From: Alphaproteobacteria bacterium
GTDB taxonomy: Bacteria > Pseudomonadota > Alphaproteobacteria > Caulobacterales > Caulobacteraceae
Assembly: GCA_018895795.1 (NCBI GenBank)
Contig: JAHINZ010000460.1
Span: forward strand, 1 to 12,846
Length of the DNA stretch: 12,846 nucleotides
Reading direction: 5' to 3'
Part shown: piece by piece, positions 6,816 to 12,846 of the stretch
Numbering within the stretch: position 1 is the first letter of the stretch
How the letters are laid out: the number at the start of each line of letters is the position of its first letter
The notes under the pieces: model-generated
The model's database searches: none
Seen by the model: the letters and a program-made list of their open reading frames with translations, nothing else
Told to the model about the DNA's origin: nothing
Position numbers and translations under genes: made by a program

Positions 6816-8034
6816 CGCCGGAGGTCTTCTCGACCATCCCCTTGCCTTGCGGCTGGACCGGGGCCGAGGCCGGCTCGCTGGGCGGACCCAGAGGGCCGCC
6901 CATGCCCTTGCCCGAAAAGGCCGACGGGCTCTTGCCGGCGTTCACCCCGGTGACCGCGCCGACCGTGGCGTTCGCCCCGACCGGGCCGCCGTTGACGGCC
7001 GCCGACTGGAGGGTCGTCACGACATTGGCGGCATAGGCCACGCCGCCGGGGGCCGGAAAGGCGCCCATCGGCTTGCCGTCGGCGGTGATGCTGGCGATCT
7101 CGGGGGCGTTGGGCAGGTCATCGACCGTCGAGGGAACCGGGCTGGACGACAGGGCTCCGGGCGCGCCGGCGTGGCCGCCGAAGCGATAGAACACGTGCAG
7201 ACCCACCTGGCCCACGCGCAGCAGGCGCGGACCCCAGCCCGGCGACACGCCGGTGGTGTGGAAGTGCGTGGCGGCGCCGACCTCGGCCATCACGGCCCCG
7301 GCCAGGGCGCGGGAGGCGATCTTCTCGGCCCGGCCCCAGGCGCCCCGTTCGCGGGTGCGGTTCATCGAGCCGTCGCAGGCGAAGCTGAACTGGCAGCCGG
7401 TCCGACGCGCCGCGCCCTGGAACACGACGCCGCAGACCGATTTGGGGAAGGCCGGATGGCGAACGCGGTTCAGCACCACCTGGGCCACGGCGGCCTGGCC
7501 CCGGGCGCCTTCGCCGCGGGCTTCATAATAGACGGCGTCAGCCAGGCAATCGAGCTCGCGCGAGCTGTCCAGCACATTGGCCATGCGGAACGGCGAGACG
7601 GGCGAATTGAACGGTCCGCCGAAGCTGGCGCGCAGCATCAGCGGGCCGCTGCGGGGAACCAAACTGTTGGTCTGGCGCTTTTCTAGACGCTCGACCAGCA
7701 AGGCGACCTGACGGTCGCGCTGGGCCGAACCCGAGGTGGCCAGGGTATCGTGACGGCGAGCGACGGCGAGCGCACCGATGTCCATACGGGACGCGGCGCT
7801 GATCAAGGCGACGTCGGAGAACCCCTCCGAGGCGCCGTCTGCAAGGCGTGTAACGCTGGCGTGCTGGTTGACGGTCTGGGCAAGCCCACCCGCCAAATAA
7901 ACGCCGCCGAGAGCCAGGCCCGTGGCGGACCCAACCAATACGGCGCCGACCAGCGCGCGTGCGTCTGCGCGCGTCTGCGACTTGATATACAAAACTCGTG
8001 TCCTGCGCGGCGAGGGCGGACCGCCCCCCGACAA
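6775..8034 (-). CDS. SleB-type cell wall hydrolase (Hydrolase_2 family), membrane-anchored
   Basis: From the TTG at 8034 the protein has 419 residues. An N-terminal hydrophobic helix (about 28-52, ALVGAVLVGSATGLALGGVYLAGG) is a signal anchor or signal peptide. A linker of about 100 residues leads to the SleB domain (about 161-286): LDCLADAVYYEARGEG, with E171 as the likely catalytic glutamate, then AAVAQVVLNRVRHPAFP, a CQFSFACDG motif and GATHFHT-type residues near 254-260. The C-terminal 130 residues are low-complexity and rich in P, G, A and S. These enzymes cut peptidoglycan glycan strands. No ATG suits the N-terminus. A second TTG at 7992, with AGGA 8 bases upstream, would give 405 residues starting just before the anchor and may be the true start. 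The 3' end overlaps the dehydrogenase gene by 41 bases. Confidence 0.88.
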   Translation of the reverse strand: MSGGGPPSPRRTRVLYIKSQTRADARALVGAVLVGSATGLALGGVYLAGGLAQTVNQHASVTRLADGASEGFSDVALISAASRMDIGALAVARRHDTLATSGSAQRDRQVALLVERLEKRQTNSLVPRSGPLMLRASFGGPFNSPVSPFRMANVLDSSRELDCLADAVYYEARGEGARGQAAVAQVVLNRVRHPAFPKSVCGVVFQGAARRTGCQFSFACDGSMNRTRERGAWGRAEKIASRALAGAVMAEVGAATHFHTTGVSPGWGPRLLRVGQVGLHVFYRFGGHAGAPGALSSSPVPSTVDDLPNAPEIASITADGKPMGAFPAPGGVAYAANVVTTLQSAAVNGGPVGANATVGAVTGVNAGKSPSAFSGKGMGGPLGPPSEPASAPVQPQGKGMVEKTSGVRPAAAVVTGAVS

Positions 8035-8165
8035 AAGCGCTTCAAAGGTCCCGGAAAAATACTGTCGGGTGGCCCAAAAAGCGGAGGCTCGACCGTTTCA
8101 CGATGTGGCCGAAAACCTACTTATGACGCCCTTATGACCGATCCGAGCTCGAGTCGCAAGCCGGC

Positions 8166-8178
8166 GCTGCAGTGCAGC
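8166..8178. repeat. Short perfect palindrome GCTGCA-G-TGCAGC
   Basis: The arms are 6 bp with a single central base, in the divergent intergenic region between the hydrolase and the small lipoprotein. It could be a dimeric regulator's site. No T-run follows it. At this length in GC-rich DNA chance is a real alternative. Confidence 0.35.
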
Positions 8179-8313
8179 ATTGAAACCGGGCCTATTCGTC
8201 GCAGTCAAGATCGTTAACGCCTTGATTCGCTAGAAAAACCCGACAATGGAAATTTTCACTGCTCTGCCGCGGCGCGAAGCATTGAGATCACTGTTCTAGA
8301 CCCTTTGATTCAG

Positions 8314-8339
8314 GGAACTTCAGGCCGTCGAGCGTCGTT
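8314..8339 (+). promoter_or_regulatory. Candidate EcfG/SigT-type general stress promoter
   Basis: GGAAC (8314-8318) is followed after exactly 17 bases by CGTT (8336-8339). This is the consensus GGAAC-N16/17-CGTT recognised by the alphaproteobacterial general stress sigma factor (EcfG; SigT in Caulobacter). Transcription would start near 8346, giving a leader of about 30 bases to the ATG at 8377. A GATTC (GANTC) methylation site lies 2 bases upstream of the -35. The match is seen directly; its use by SigT is inferred. Confidence 0.7.
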
Positions 8340-8376
8340 ACTCAAGTCCAACCGTAACCGTCTCAAGGACCGCGCC

Positions 8377-8586
8377 ATGACCATCAACCTTAACGATTTC
8401 CGCCCCGTCGCCATCGCGACCTCGGCGATCGCCTGCGCCCTCGCCCTGAGCGCCTGCGGTCACAACATGGAGCAGCGCGCGGCCACCGGCGCGATGACCG
8501 GCGCCGTGGTCGCCGGACCGGTCGGCGCGGTGGTCGGCGCCGGGGTTGGCGCCGTGGTCGACACGGCCTCCAAGCCGAAGAACTAG
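8377..8586 (+). CDS. Small glycine-zipper lipoprotein, probably stress-induced
   Basis: The 69-residue product begins MTINLNDFRPVAIATSAIACALALSAC. This is a lipoprotein signal with lipobox L24-S-A-C27, so lipidation at C27 after cleavage is expected. The mature part, about 43 residues, is dominated by TGAMTGAVVAGPVGAVVGAG and the following VGAVVD, in which small residues recur every four positions (a glycine zipper, as in OsmB-like proteins). Such segments pack tightly in membranes. The start has AAGGA 8 bases upstream. The frame is open back to 8305, but the upstream residues would hide the signal sequence and lie over the promoter. The general-stress promoter just upstream fits an envelope stress role. 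No more specific function is claimed. A perfect stem-loop follows the stop codon. Confidence 0.85.
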   Translation: MTINLNDFRPVAIATSAIACALALSACGHNMEQRAATGAMTGAVVAGPVGAVVGAGVGAVVDTASKPKN

Positions 8587-8605
8587 CCCCGATACCGAGA
8601 TCGTC

Positions 8606-8647
8606 CGATCGTCCCGACGCCGCCAAAAAGGCCCGTCGGGACGATCG
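8606..8647. terminator. Strong stem-loop between convergent genes (terminator-like)
   Basis: The arms CGATCGTCCCGACG (8606-8619) and CGTCGGGACGATCG (8634-8647) are perfectly complementary over 14 bp around a 14-nt loop containing AAAAA. The stem lies 20 bases after the lipoprotein stop codon and 15 bases from the stop codon of the convergent HAAS gene, so it could close both transcripts. There is no T-run on either side, so it is not a textbook intrinsic terminator. Confidence 0.65.
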
Positions 8648-8661
8648 GTGATCTGCCGGAC

Positions 8662-9648
8662 CTAGGCCTTGCGCGCGCCCAAACGCGCCAGACGCCAGCC
8701 CTCGATCAGGATCTTGCCGGCGCAGAGGGCGGCGGCCACCAGCGCGCAGATCTCGAACACCTGGTCGACGGTGCGCTGGAGCGTCTCCACGCCGTGCGCC
8801 GCCGAAGCGGGGCCCGAGAAGGTGACCAGCGGCATCGCGCGCCACAGCGCCGCGGCCAGGGCGATCCCGGCGAGTGACAGCACGATCTCGGCGACGGCGC
8901 GCGGCGCGATCCAGGCCGGACGAACCACCACGATCAGACCCGACAGCGCCTGGCCGATGGCCAACAGCAGGATCGGCAAATGCAGCTGCGTCAGGACCGG
9001 CGCCAGGGCGACCTGCAGATCGCCGTCCAGGCGGAGCAGGTCTCGGCCGTCGGGCCAGTGCAGCAGTCCGGCCCACCACAGCGCGAACAGCGTCATGAAC
9101 ACCACCTCGAACAGGGCTTCGAAGCGGGTCTTGGGCGGAAACCAGGCCTTCTTGGCCGAGACGCGCGGCAGGTCGCTGACCTTCCACTGGCCGAAGTCGC
9201 CGGCCTTGATCCAGCCCCGCTCCACCATCGCCCCGACCACCGTGATCAGGCCGATCAAGGTCAGGGCCGATGGGATGAAGGCGTTGAGCGCATGGCCGAT
9301 CACCCCGCCCATGTCGCCGCCCTGGGTGACCACGCCGATCACCGCCGGGATCAGGGCGACGAAGGCCGCTATGGCCAGGGCGACCTTCACCGCGAAGATC
9401 CAGAACGGATAGAGCTCCACGCCGATCAGGGCGCGCTGCGGGCCGTAGCGGCCGGCCACGGCCAGCGGATGGCCGAAGTCGCGGAACACGTCCTCCAGCT
9501 CCCTCTTCTGCAAGGGGCGACCCAGTTGGGCCTCCCGGTCCTCGATGCGCGACATCAGCACATCGCGCAGCTCGGCGGCGATGTCCTCACGTTGGCCGGC
9601 GGGCAGCAGGGCGGCGACGGCGCCCAGATAGCGGTCGAGCAGATCCAT
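8662..9648 (-). CDS. HAAS-domain polytopic membrane protein, partner of the PadR regulator
   Basis: The protein has 328 residues. The first 70 (LLDRYLGAVAALLPAGQ, DIAAELRDVLMSRIEDREAQ, LEDVFRDFGHPLAVAGRY) form a small helical domain of the HAAS type, which is typically encoded next to PadR regulators. About six membrane helices follow (near 81-106, 120-142, 178-196, 218-242, 251-270 and 295-317). A positively charged C-terminus (RLARLGARKA) fits a cytoplasmic tail. HAAS proteins are thought to associate with, and signal to, the paired regulator at the membrane, but their role is not firmly established. The ATG has AGAGGA about 6 bases upstream and lies 13 bp after the PadR stop codon, so the two form an operon. 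It is convergent with the lipoprotein gene. Confidence 0.85.
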   Translation of the reverse strand: MDLLDRYLGAVAALLPAGQREDIAAELRDVLMSRIEDREAQLGRPLQKRELEDVFRDFGHPLAVAGRYGPQRALIGVELYPFWIFAVKVALAIAAFVALIPAVIGVVTQGGDMGGVIGHALNAFIPSALTLIGLITVVGAMVERGWIKAGDFGQWKVSDLPRVSAKKAWFPPKTRFEALFEVVFMTLFALWWAGLLHWPDGRDLLRLDGDLQVALAPVLTQLHLPILLLAIGQALSGLIVVVRPAWIAPRAVAEIVLSLAGIALAAALWRAMPLVTFSGPASAAHGVETLQRTVDQVFEICALVAAALCAGKILIEGWRLARLGARKA

Positions 9649-9661
9649 GATCCGTCCTCTC

Positions 9662-9991
9662 TCAAAGCAGGGGTTGCAGGGTGTCGTTGATGGCGCGCCA
9701 TTCGTCGGCCAGACGGGCCAGCACGGCCTCGCCCTGGCTTGAGAGGCGGTAGAAGCGCTTCTTGCGCTTGTCTTCCTCGCGCCACTCGCTGGCGAGCAGG
9801 CCCTGCCCCTCCAGCCGACGCAGCATGGGGTAGAGCGCGCCTTCGTCGATCTCGACGCCCACCTGGGAAAGCGCCTGACGCAGGCTGTAGCCGTAGCGCT
9901 CGACCCGCAGCTGGGCCAGCACGGCCAGGATCAGGGTCCCCCGCCGCAGCTCCTGGCGCAGCTGTTCAAAGATCTCGGTCTCGGTTGGCAT
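9662..9991 (-). CDS. PadR family transcriptional regulator
   Basis: The 109-residue product is a winged-helix regulator. RRGTLILAVLAQLRVERYGYSLRQAL (16-41) is the typical PadR opening, followed by EIDEGALYPMLRRLEGQGLL (47-66) as the recognition helix and K-K-R-F-Y-R-L-S-S-Q-G (77-87) as the wing. A short C-terminal helix (AVLARLADEWRAINDTL) would dimerise. PadR proteins usually repress their own operon and a target gene and respond to small ligands or a partner protein. The frame is open to 10081, but residues before the ATG at 9991 are cysteine/histidine-rich and arise from the repeat DNA. An ATG at 10003 would add 4 residues. Neither has a clear Shine-Dalgarno site. Three tandem repeats cover the start region and the HAAS gene follows 13 bp downstream. 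Confidence 0.9.
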   Translation of the reverse strand: MPTETEIFEQLRQELRRGTLILAVLAQLRVERYGYSLRQALSQVGVEIDEGALYPMLRRLEGQGLLASEWREEDKRKKRFYRLSSQGEAVLARLADEWRAINDTLQPLL

Positions 9992-10031
9992 GGTGTGCGA
10001 CATATGGTGTGCATCACATGGTGTGTGACAA
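9990..10031. repeat. Three 14-bp tandem repeats overlapping the padR start (candidate operator)
   Basis: The units on the plus strand are ATGGTGTGCGACAT (9990-10003), ATGGTGTGCATCAC (10004-10017) and ATGGTGTGTGACAA (10018-10031). They share ATGGTGTG at an exact 14-bp period and then a variable tail. The first one overlaps the start codon of the PadR gene. The TGTG/CACA character and position suit binding by PadR or another dimeric repressor. A 17-bp palindrome follows after two bases. Confidence 0.7.
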
Positions 10032-10033
10032 AC

Positions 10034-10050
10034 ACTGTGTGCCACACAGT
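10034..10050. promoter_or_regulatory. 17-bp palindromic operator candidate between padR and the divergent gene
   Basis: ACTGTGTG-C-CACACAGT is a perfect palindrome with 8-bp arms. On the plus strand it almost fills the spacer between a possible -35 (GTGACA, 10025-10030) and -10 (AGTAAT, 10048-10053) facing the exported-protein gene. On the minus strand it lies just downstream of a TTGACT (10065-10060) that could be the -35 of padR. A regulator bound here could therefore block both promoters. The promoter elements themselves are weak matches. Confidence 0.6.
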
Positions 10051-10144
10051 AATAAGAGGAGTCAAATCCCCGCGCGTCCAACCGCCGCCGCCGCTCGTAA
10101 TTCAGGTGTCAGGCCGCGAAGCGTGTCGGCCAGGAGCGCTCATC

Positions 10145-10714
10145 ATGCGACACCGCCCCCTCTGGTCCCTGCTGGGTCTGGGCCTCGCCCTGACGGGCCT
10201 CCCCGCCGCCGCCCAGCCGCCGCTGGACATCGCCGCCCTGCGCCTGGCCACGGCCGGCCGTTGGGAGGGCAAGCTGGAATATCTCGACTATGGCGCCAAC
10301 CGCTGGTTCGGCCTGCCGATGAAGCTGCTGATCGAGGATGGCGGCGACGGCGTCACCCTGATCCGCAAGGCCGATTTCGACGACGGCCCCAAGGTGGGCG
10401 CTGTGCGCATCACCACGGTGGACCTGCTGGATACGGCCACCCGTAAGGAAACCTCGGCCAGCTTCCGCAAGGGCCGCGAGACCAGCCTCGAGACCAGCGC
10501 CCTGCGCCTGGCCGCGCCGCCGGTTGACGCCACCCACTGGACGATCGTCGCCGAAACCGACAGCCGCGATGACGACCGTCCGGCCCGCCTGCGCGTGACC
10601 ACCGTCCGCGACGGCGACCGGATGACGACCTTGAAGGAGGTCGACTTCCTGGACGACGCCGCCGAGACCTGGATCCAGCGCAACCGCTCGACGCTGACCC
10701 GCGTCGGCGGCTGA
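10145..10714 (+). CDS. Exported protein of unknown function
   Basis: The product has 189 residues with a Sec signal peptide (MRHRPLWSLLGLGLALTGLPAAAQ, cut after AAA at about residue 23). The mature part is rich in alternating polar and hydrophobic strands: WEGKLEYLDYGANRWFGLPMKLLIED, VTLIRKADFDDGPKVGAVRITTVD, and later ARLRVTTVRDGDRMTTLKEVDFL. This suggests a periplasmic all-beta, lipocalin-like or beta-sandwich fold. I do not recognise a family, and no catalytic motif stands out. There are no cysteines in the mature part. The ATG at 10145 has AGGAG 8 bases upstream. The frame is open to 9995, but the added residues come from the repeat region and would bury the signal peptide. It is divergent from padR across a 153-bp gap containing the operator candidates, so control by PadR is plausible. 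Confidence 0.8.
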   Translation: MRHRPLWSLLGLGLALTGLPAAAQPPLDIAALRLATAGRWEGKLEYLDYGANRWFGLPMKLLIEDGGDGVTLIRKADFDDGPKVGAVRITTVDLLDTATRKETSASFRKGRETSLETSALRLAAPPVDATHWTIVAETDSRDDDRPARLRVTTVRDGDRMTTLKEVDFLDDAAETWIQRNRSTLTRVGG

Positions 10715-10768
10715 GCCGGGCTGCCGGGGCGCGGACGGGACGCCGAAGCGCCGCCTGCGCCGGCCGGC

Positions 10769-11401
10769 CTATTTCACGTCGGTGACGAACTGGTCGCGCG
10801 GACGGCGGATCTTCTTCAGATTGACCAGCCAGTCGCCTTCGGGCTGGCGGTAGCCGAGCGGGGCGATGACCACCGAGCGCAGGCCGCGGGCCCGCAGGCC
10901 GAGGATCTCGTCCAGGGCCGCCGGGTCGAAGCCTTCCATCGGCGTGGCGTCGACGCCTTCGAAGGCGGCCTGGGCCAGGGCCAGACCGAAGGCGATATAG
11001 GCCTGACGGGCGGCGTGCTCGAAGTTCACCTGGGCGTCGCGTTGCGGATAGGAGGCCAGAAGCATCTGGCGATAGTTCTCCCAGCCCTCGTTGCGGACGC
11101 CGCGCTCGGCATTGACCAGGTCGAACATGTGGTTGATGCGCTCGGCCGTGTAATTATCCCAGGCGGCGAAGACCAGCAGGTGCGAGCCGTCGGTGATCGG
11201 CGACTGGTTCCAGGCGATGGCCTTGATCTTCTCGCGAACCTCCGGATTGGAGACCAGGATGATCTCGAACGGCTGCAGGCCGCTGGAGGTCGGGGCCAGC
11301 CGCGCGGCCTCGACAATGCGCTCGACCTTGTCTTCGGACACGGCCTTGGCCGGATCCATCTTCTTGGTGGCGTAGCGCCAGTTCAGCTTTTCAAGCAGCA
11401 C
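10769..11401 (-). CDS. NfsB-type NAD(P)H-dependent nitroreductase (FMN enzyme)
   Basis: The protein has 210 residues, close to the usual 217 for the NfsB group. The N-terminal helix NWRYATKKMD (7-16) carries the FMN-phosphate contacts (R9, K13). ARLAPTSSGLQPFEIILV (33-50) is the family's second signature, and N65 matches the FMN-binding Asn of E. coli NfsB. MEGFD (155-159) with LDEILGL and APLGYR (180-185) form the flavin site, and KKIRRP (196-201) supplies the last phosphate contacts. The family reduces nitroaromatics and quinones, or dihydropteridines, as a cytoplasmic dimer; the physiological substrate here is unknown. The gene starts with GTG (11399-11401), supported by GAGG 6 bases upstream and by the family's usual N-terminus. 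It is convergent with the exported-protein gene and divergent from uvrB. Confidence 0.92.
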   Translation of the reverse strand: MLLEKLNWRYATKKMDPAKAVSEDKVERIVEAARLAPTSSGLQPFEIILVSNPEVREKIKAIAWNQSPITDGSHLLVFAAWDNYTAERINHMFDLVNAERGVRNEGWENYRQMLLASYPQRDAQVNFEHAARQAYIAFGLALAQAAFEGVDATPMEGFDPAALDEILGLRARGLRSVVIAPLGYRQPEGDWLVNLKKIRRPRDQFVTDVK

Positions 11402-11519
11402 GGGAAACCTCGTTTGAACCGCGGGTCGCGGCGAGCACCTGCATGTGGCGCGTCATATTAAAACTGCAACGGCTACGGTTCTTATTTTCGCACCGGACTC
11501 CCCCCCCCTCTCCCGCCAC

Positions 11520-11544
11520 CCTGCTGACACCCGCCGTCAGCAGG
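11520..11544. repeat. 9-bp perfect stem-loop in the nitroreductase-uvrB gap
   Basis: CCTGCTGAC (11520-11528) pairs with GTCAGCAGG (11536-11544) around a 7-nt loop. It ends 41 bases before the uvrB ATG. If the uvrB promoter lies in the AT-rich stretch near 11454-11490, the stem would be in the uvrB leader. No T-run follows it. It could be an operator, a leader structure or a chance palindrome. Confidence 0.5.
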
Positions 11545-11585
11545 CCCCCTAGCCTTCCGGCCCCGCGATCCTTACCTTCCAGCCT

Positions 11586-12846
11586 ATGGCCATCACCCCG
11601 GACACCGGCGTTTCAGACGTCTCCGCCAAGTTCATCCACGATGTGGCCCTGGAGACCGAGGTCCTCGGCGTCATGCCGATGCTGTGGACGCCGCACCGGC
11701 CCGACCGGCCCGCCAAGTCCGAGGGCGGCCGCAAGTTCAAGCTGGTCAGCGAATACAGCCCGGCCGGCGACCAGCCGACCGCCATCGCCGAGTTGGTGGA
11801 GGGCCTGAGCAACGGCGACCAGGACCAGGTGCTGCTGGGCGTCACCGGCTCGGGCAAGACCTTCACCATGGCCAAGGTCATCGAGGCCACCCAGCGCCCG
11901 GCCCTGATCCTGGCCCCCAACAAGACCCTGGCGGCCCAGCTCTACAGCGAGATGAAGAGCTTCTTCCCCGACAACGCGGTCGAATATTTCGTTAGCTATT
12001 ACGACTACTACCAGCCCGAGGCCTATGTGCCGCGCACCGACACCTACATAGAGAAGGACTCATCGATCAACGAGCAGATCGACCGCATGCGCCACTCTGC
12101 CACCCGGGCGATCCTGGAGCGCGACGACGTGATCATCGTCGCCTCGGTCAGCTGCATCTACGGCATCGGCTCGGTCGAGACCTATACGGCCATGACCTTC
12201 ACCCTGGAGATCGGCCAGATCGTCAACGAGAAACAGCTGATGGCCGACCTGGTGGCCCAGCAATACAAGCGCAACGACGCCGCCTTCGAGCGCGGCGCGT
12301 TCCGCCGCCGGGGCGACACCCTGGAGATCTTCCCCGCCCACTATGAGGACCGCGCCTGGCGCGTCTCCCTGTTTGGCGACGAGGTCGAGAGCATCGCCGA
12401 GTTCGACCCGCTGACCGGCAAGAAGACCGCCGATCTCCCCTCGATCAAGGTCTACGCCAACAGCCACCACGTCACCCCGCGCCCCACCCTGCGCCAGGCG
12501 ATCATCGAGATCAAAAGCGAGCTGAAAGAGCGGCTGGCCTGGATGTACGAGAACGGCAAGCTCCTGGAAGCCCAGCGGCTGGAGCAGCGCACGACCTTCG
12601 ATCTGGAGATGATCGAGACCACCGGCTCCTGCGCCGGCATCGAGAACTACAGCCGCTATCTGTCGGGCCGCAAGACCGGCGAGCCGCCGCCGACCTTCTT
12701 CGAATATATCCCCGACAACGCCCTGCTGTTCACCGACGAGAGCCACCAGACGGTTCCGCAGATCGGGGCCATGTACAAGGGCGACCGCAACCGCAAATGG
12801 ACCCTGGCCGAGTACGGCTTCCGCCTGCCCTCGGCCCTGGACAACC
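11586..12846 (+). CDS. uvrB: UvrABC system protein B (excinuclease subunit), 3' end outside the window
   Basis: The first 420 codons are present. UvrB receives damaged DNA from UvrA, verifies the lesion with its helicase-like fold and recruits UvrC for incision in nucleotide excision repair. The Walker A motif is GVTGSGKT (85-92). The Tyr-rich damage-probing beta-hairpin region is YYDYYQPEAYVP (138-149), followed by EKDSSINEQIDRMRHSATRAIL. The Walker B/DEAH-type motif II is DESH (384-387), and GFRLPSALDN closes the visible part. Matches to E. coli UvrB are continuous from about residue 50 (KFKLVSEYSPAGDQP). The preceding 48 residues are an N-terminal extension relative to the E. coli protein. 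The ATG at 11586 lacks a clear Shine-Dalgarno site, so the exact start is less certain than the identity. I found no GTTC-N7-GTTC LexA box upstream. Confidence 0.96.
   Translation, partial: MAITPDTGVSDVSAKFIHDVALETEVLGVMPMLWTPHRPDRPAKSEGGRKFKLVSEYSPAGDQPTAIAELVEGLSNGDQDQVLLGVTGSGKTFTMAKVIEATQRPALILAPNKTLAAQLYSEMKSFFPDNAVEYFVSYYDYYQPEAYVPRTDTYIEKDSSINEQIDRMRHSATRAILERDDVIIVASVSCIYGIGSVETYTAMTFTLEIGQIVNEKQLMADLVAQQYKRNDAAFERGAFRRRGDTLEIFPAHYEDRAWRVSLFGDEVESIAEFDPLTGKKTADLPSIKVYANSHHVTPRPTLRQAIIEIKSELKERLAWMYENGKLLEAQRLEQRTTFDLEMIETTGSCAGIENYSRYLSGRKTGEPPPTFFEYIPDNALLFTDESHQTVPQIGAMYKGDRNRKWTLAEYGFRLPSALDN

Larger units (their letters stand above)
8035..8376. other. Intergenic region between the cell wall hydrolase and the stress lipoprotein
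   Basis: The 342 bases between two divergent genes hold no credible ORF. The region is less GC-rich than its surroundings and carries regulatory-looking signals: a 13-bp palindrome GCTGCA-G-TGCAGC (8166-8178), three GANTC sites (8151-8155, 8224-8228, 8307-8311) and the GGAAC-N17-CGTT promoter at 8314-8339. One TTAAC half-site (8214-8218) resembles half of a CtrA box, but the second half is absent. Confidence 0.55.

Noticed and set aside
8213..8228. A possible CtrA box (TTAAC followed by TTGATTC).
   Set aside because: Only one half-site fits the TTAA-N7-TTAA pattern; the second half does not match.
9990..10050. The repeats between padR and the exported-protein gene as a CRISPR array.
   Set aside because: The units are 14 bp and directly adjacent with no unique spacers, and no cas gene is present; they fit an operator array.
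11461..11500. A possible LexA/SOS box before uvrB (GTTCTTATTTTCGC).
   Set aside because: A single GTTC is present and the second half-site seven bases later is CGCA, so it does not meet the alphaproteobacterial consensus.
1..12846. Search for a mobile element, prophage or defence island.
   Set aside because: No transposase, integrase, tRNA attachment site, toxin-antitoxin pair or compositional break was found; the genes are chromosomal in character throughout.

Overview
The window reads as a stretch of chromosome from a GC-rich alphaproteobacterium, most likely Caulobacter or a close relative in the Caulobacteraceae. This rests on a UvrB of alphaproteobacterial type, a TonB-dependent receptor, an alphaproteobacterial general-stress (EcfG/SigT-type) promoter, GANTC (CcrM) sites in an intergenic region and overall codon use. 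I cannot name the species. There is no integrase, transposase, CRISPR array, tRNA or rRNA. Most of the window is ordinary housekeeping and accessory-metabolism sequence.

Layout. At the left edge (1-100, minus) is the first 33 codons of a PAS-domain sensory protein. Next, all on the minus strand and read from right to left, come a TonB-dependent outer-membrane receptor (2487-4616), a Tat-exported flavin amine oxidase (616-2208) and an exported c-type cytochrome (191-613). The last two are separated by 2 bp and look like an enzyme with its own periplasmic electron acceptor. A DUF1003 membrane protein (4933-5505, minus) stands divergent from a DUF1508/YegP-like small protein (5608-5787, plus). 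A 150-bp nested palindromic element (5795-5944) follows, then a short-chain dehydrogenase (6015-6815, plus). The dehydrogenase overlaps the tail of a SleB-type cell wall hydrolase (6775 to 7992 or 8034, minus) by 41 bp.

The right half holds a 69-aa glycine-zipper lipoprotein (8377-8586, plus) behind a near-perfect GGAAC-N17-CGTT promoter. It is convergent, across a 14-bp perfect stem-loop, with a PadR regulator/HAAS membrane protein pair (9991 to 8662, minus). Between padR and a divergent exported protein of unknown function (10145-10714, plus) lie three 14-bp tandem repeats and a 17-bp palindrome that are good operator candidates. A GTG-started nitroreductase (10769-11401, minus) is divergent from uvrB (11586 to the window end, plus, truncated by the window).

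How the genes work together. Three local units can be proposed: periplasmic amine oxidation (oxidase plus cytochrome, possibly with the TonB receptor); a PadR-controlled envelope unit (PadR, HAAS protein and perhaps the divergent exported protein); and an envelope stress lipoprotein under the general stress sigma factor. The remaining genes look like independent single-gene units. I found no clear multi-gene novel system. The best leads are the oxidase/cytochrome pair with an unusual flavin-site Cys-Cys, and the PadR operator array.
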